The notes under the pieces are model-generated. The model did no database searches, had not been told where the DNA came from, and saw only the letters and a program-made list of their open reading frames with translations. From the IMG/VR virus record IMGVR_UViG_3300007539_000217, positions 1-24,260 of that record: a stretch of 24,260 bases of DNA, one strand, 5' to 3'. This DNA is from a virus. Positions 23,301-24,260 of the stretch are shown here, piece after piece (positions within the stretch are counted from its first letter, which is position 1; each line of letters begins with the position of its first letter). Made by a program: the position numbers and the translations under genes.

Positions 23301-24260
23301 TGCACCACCAAATTGAATGTCAATCTGATCGATAGTATCGAGATTGTCGATTCTAACAACAGGAGAAACAAATGCTTCTGGTCTCAGAGTCTTATCTGAT
23401 GGATACTCATATCCAATATCCTTAATCCTTACGCTCTTGATATTTCCAACCGAATCGGAAATCGCAGAAACGTTAGCATTTTCACCATCCCTAGTCTCAA
23501 CATCAACAAACTTTGGAAGATTTTTGAAGTTGAAACCTTTGGAAATGATTTTTACCTTTCCGATTGATCCATTTATTGCTGTTGAGGATTTTGTTGAGTA
23601 CTCTAATACATCAGTCTGATTCTCTGTGTATGTCAGAACAGAAGGAAGACTGTATGGTGAAATATTAAATGTATTTGTTGAGATTCCAAATATCTGATAG
23701 GTTCCATTGTACTCACTATCAACATAGTTGATGAGAGAATTGTTGGAAACATCTACGTCAGATGTGCTAATATATCCTGATTTTTCTAATGAATAGTAGA
23801 GTTTTGATGGTATATTTTTGGAGTATTTTAAAGTGAGGGAGGCAGTTCCTAGACCAACGCTACCAACACCAACAACATTGAACTGTCTATCATCGGAAGC
23901 ACTTACAAATTCATTTTTAAACTCTCTATCATAGAATATCTTCAAGTCATATCCAGTTAGAGAAGAATCACCAAGATTAAATACCAAATCGGAATTTCTA
24001 ACAACATTGATCTGAGGATTGATCAGCGCAAACGTGTGGATTGTTGCACCAGTTCCAACAATGTTGACTGTTTTTTCAGATGCAGGTTTTGCTTCATAAG
24101 CAGTCTCTGCCAATCTGAAGGTGCTGCTACTATCTCTTACAACGTAGTATGAACCAGTTGTCAATCCAGATGCAACCTCAATACTTGTGTAGTGAATCTT
24201 GTCGCCAGTCTTATATCCGTGATCAGTTACTGTAATAGTGTTTGTAACGGTATTAATCTG
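17367..24260 (-). CDS. Giant repeat-rich tail/baseplate protein, 5' end cut (gp7 position)
   Basis: The frame is open to the window edge, giving 2297 residues with the N-terminus missing. A TTG at 24164 is not a real start: 32 further in-frame codons precede it (INTVTNTITVTDHGYKTGDK). The protein is beta-rich with mosaic modules, numbered from the edge: an HGY-x-TGD-x-I-x-Y unit at about 13-25 and a variant (NHFLNTGEELIYTP) near 1120; GE/GD-x-SG units (GDRIKGRVSGVIAEV); three 'DG/NG-x-x-Q-x-P' units (SLDGIVQQP near 1240, FLNGVFQTP near 1432, FVNGVIQQPG near 1842); an AHGLNGGDRVKLVGL unit; and GxGY repeats near 1640, 1680, 2050 and 2095. There is no enzyme motif or membrane span. Immediately upstream of gp8 it occupies the place of T4 gene 7, a baseplate wedge scaffold, but I see no direct gp7 similarity. 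The stop at 17367 is followed by a late promoter. Confidence 0.85.
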   Translation of the reverse strand, partial: QINTVTNTITVTDHGYKTGDKIHYTSIEVASGLTTGSYYVVRDSSSTFRLAETAYEAKPASEKTVNIVGTGATIHTFALINPQINVVRNSDLVFNLGDSSLTGYDLKIFYDREFKNEFVSASDDRQFNVVGVGSVGLGTASLTLKYSKNIPSKLYYSLEKSGYISTSDVDVSNNSLINYVDSEYNGTYQIFGISTNTFNISPYSLPSVLTYTENQTDVLEYSTKSSTAINGSIGKVKIISKGFNFKNLPKFVDVETRDGENANVSAISDSVGNIKSVRIKDIGYEYPSDKTLRPEAFVSPVVRIDNLDTIDQIDIQFGGAKYLSAPDLILLNDTTKEVVDTTTLLADTPNGSIADVIQLAPIYGLDSEPHKIIAINNSNGVGISSMVTSNSGVATCTLKTPILGFSVPQFTIGDRIFVEGIELTDGSNGSGYNSENYDYQFFTVQSYLNTNPAKVTFALVDNDGVGLTTNPGIAKTFQSGYATIINESNYPIIDVIKKRGVFALNEQLFVDIGSGFSEQDIFVTSVRDDYIKIKGRYSLQKGDRIKGRVSGVIAEVSSISGNRAKFTIDYASKKDIGWRNDTGKISEDYQVTPNNDYYQNLSYSIKSPISWNEFVNPVNGLLHPAGMKNFADVGITSAANGSVGLGGSTTSLVILDVVGERRVDIINNFDNTVDYDVRGNQSKFLQIQNRKLTDYTECRTNRVLIHDDISGRFSSRGFEDPFVEIEEIDIIDTHVRYLIQIVDPDTFDSQLSELVLQTTTLDSILFEKSTTYTKEKLGDFSANVDSTGRKTLIFTPTDRFERDHDIKILKKTFLNSVSGLGTETFGCVNLTGSNVIGVTSIGTANNIATVLEVSDSNFNGLFANIEIFNTFTRDLNYVEAVLDFDGTNTYLSEYYFDTTTQSYSNSSIGIVTSIYDSTAGIVSFRVQNDTINNLDIRANIVGFAATTAGIGTYRFLVSAQPSGSERSARLESTVGFGTTVIRVGTFDINTITSTSSLVRVSSGSSSAVHQVSALYDGEDVTVTPGPFAPTNNVSGLGTFGGEVNGNEFYLNFYPDSGFDVELQSFNEVFYTLSDFDNEPLQLSYGPSNQRLFLSSYDSINGTRANKVNFPLTYQGIPIYKKTFSPSDSSVIDLETGVFTIRNHFLNTGEELIYTPKASFIGVGQSAMGIGATANYLGVVTDRLPERVYPIVITPDTFRLSTQKQYATSGIAVTFTDVGLGNAHELELTKKLSKSVISLDGIVQQPITFTPISHSLQYNSGSISAGIATFNLSGISSVQPRDILKIDDEYMKVVEVGVSTNVGGALLGPINGIIQSGTAATFPTVSVVRASFGSTAISHTDGANVQLYRGSFNIVGNEIFFADPPKGNTRARRDESNLPYVRAQYSGRTFLRSNYDTNMIFDDISDQFTGIGKTYTMTVQGINTTGVDIGNGILFLNGVFQTPTTINNSGNNYEFENDSVAGISSVVFTGITSTDGSYIRSEFDINQNQLPRGGLIVSLGSTPGLGYAPLVGAKVRAVLDGSGSIVDVVSVGTTITGASLGVSTASYNNTSGIIEIETTTAHGLNGGDRVKLVGLAFTCPTNPGVTSYFPEDQPNFVDRAYDIVNILSDTSLTVNVGPSTIVHNYIGFGTVYEYFALNNGSGYRGPVSIGITDPNHSGTEATISATVGAGGTLGFTVTSGGSGYVEPYIEIPEPIYENMEVVGVSRLGIGATTETGSNLLLNVKIGSASTNVGIGSTLFLVESFQITRPGYSFQVGDVMKVVGLVTAKDFAEPISDFQLEVVETFNDLFSSWSFGEMDYIDSPRFLQNGSRTRFPLYYNGQLLSFEVDPNNPLSGAIDLDAVLVIFVNGVIQQPGYAYQFAGGTSVVFTEPPKESDKVDIFFYLGQEGVDVTLIDVNETIKIGDDVFVKKHPLYPLTADQLRDRTIVDLLGSDTVETDIYVGTGINDTTFKPIDWIKQKKDKYVKGDIIYKTRDSLEPAIFPTAKIIGDLNVGSTDIFVDNAQFFNYEEDNYGITINTVDGLIVEGSDPVSAAFTATVSAGGTISAITITNAGIGYSVATVPVKFSAPSSIGVGIGSTASGTATISGGSVTSVTIDNPGFGYTSTNPPQVITVVPKAVTELVANIQNVQGFSGIITGITTTTGTGGHPLALKINFRANASDANDLQVGYPILVYDTTVGTGLTSVNSEDASIVGIGTLFLDNVYIVNSKTNFGPDAEILCNIHTSSNVAGIATNGSTTLPLGSISWGRIYNYDLRANPVSIGVTGLVVDSGLSTFPTIQRRTFGLRNGGGIRKLSNLP
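17925..18135 (-). repeat. Two GxGY repeats in the giant protein, distal pair
   Basis: ISAITITNAGIGYSVATVPV and VTSVTIDNPGFGYTSTNPPQ lie about 45 residues apart, matching the unit seen in gp14 and the 228-aa protein. Confidence 0.75.
19180..19375 (-). repeat. Two GxGY repeats in the giant protein, proximal pair
   Basis: ALNNGSGYRGPVSIGITD and GFTVTSGGSGYVEPYIEI lie about 40 residues apart and belong to the same repeat family. Confidence 0.75.

Noticed and set aside
24164-24260. TTG at 24164 as the start of the giant protein
   Set aside because: The frame stays open to the window edge and encodes a TDHGYKTGDK module that belongs to the protein, so the gene is simply cut.
1-24260. tRNA genes, CRISPR arrays, transposons, att sites, host-derived metabolic genes
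   Set aside because: None could be found; the window is filled by structural and packaging genes.

Overview
The window reads as the virion-structure (late) region of a T4-like myovirus, most likely a marine cyanophage infecting Synechococcus or Prochlorococcus. The host is inferred from protein families and moderate-to-low G+C; nothing in the DNA names it. Every supported gene lies on the minus strand, so transcription runs from high to low coordinates. Genes are nearly contiguous (TAATG overlaps, 1-5 nt gaps), and no stretch over 300 bases lacks a gene. I saw no tRNA, CRISPR array, transposase, integrase, origin or convincing intrinsic terminator.

Layout in transcription order: (1) a giant repeat-rich tail/baseplate protein cut by the right edge (17367-24260), in the position of T4 gene 7; (2) baseplate wedge gp8 (15777-17336), preceded by a late-promoter-like TATAAATA; (3) a very large DUF4815-type baseplate/tail protein, 15773 down to 8407, broken into two frames by an apparent one-base deletion near 14187-14217; (4) two small charged proteins (8405-8024); (5) after a second TATAAATA, a 75-aa protein, a 579-aa fibre-like protein and a 64-aa coiled-coil protein; (6) the neck block: gp13, gp14, then an 89-aa protein resembling the T4 gp10 N-terminus, a LamG-fold lectin, a 228-aa protein that looks like a displaced gp14 C-terminus, and gp15; (7) small terminase gp16; (8) a Cys/Lys/Gly-rich protein cut by the left edge.

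Together these encode baseplate wedge parts and fibres (host contact), the neck that closes the filled head (gp13, gp14), the tail-completion ring joining tail to neck (gp15) and the small DNA-packaging subunit (gp16). The order 8 ... 13-14-15-16 matches T4, but recognisable gp9, gp11 and gp12 are absent between 8 and 13, where the DUF4815 giant and a cyanophage-style fibre sit instead.

The main points for a second look are the frameshift in the DUF4815 gene, the apparent interruption of gp14 by a two-gene lectin cassette, and two short sequence modules (a roughly 40-residue GxGY repeat and a GE-x-SGA module) recurring in several otherwise unrelated virion proteins. Family assignments rest on recalled sequences of T4 and cyanophage proteins; no database search was run.
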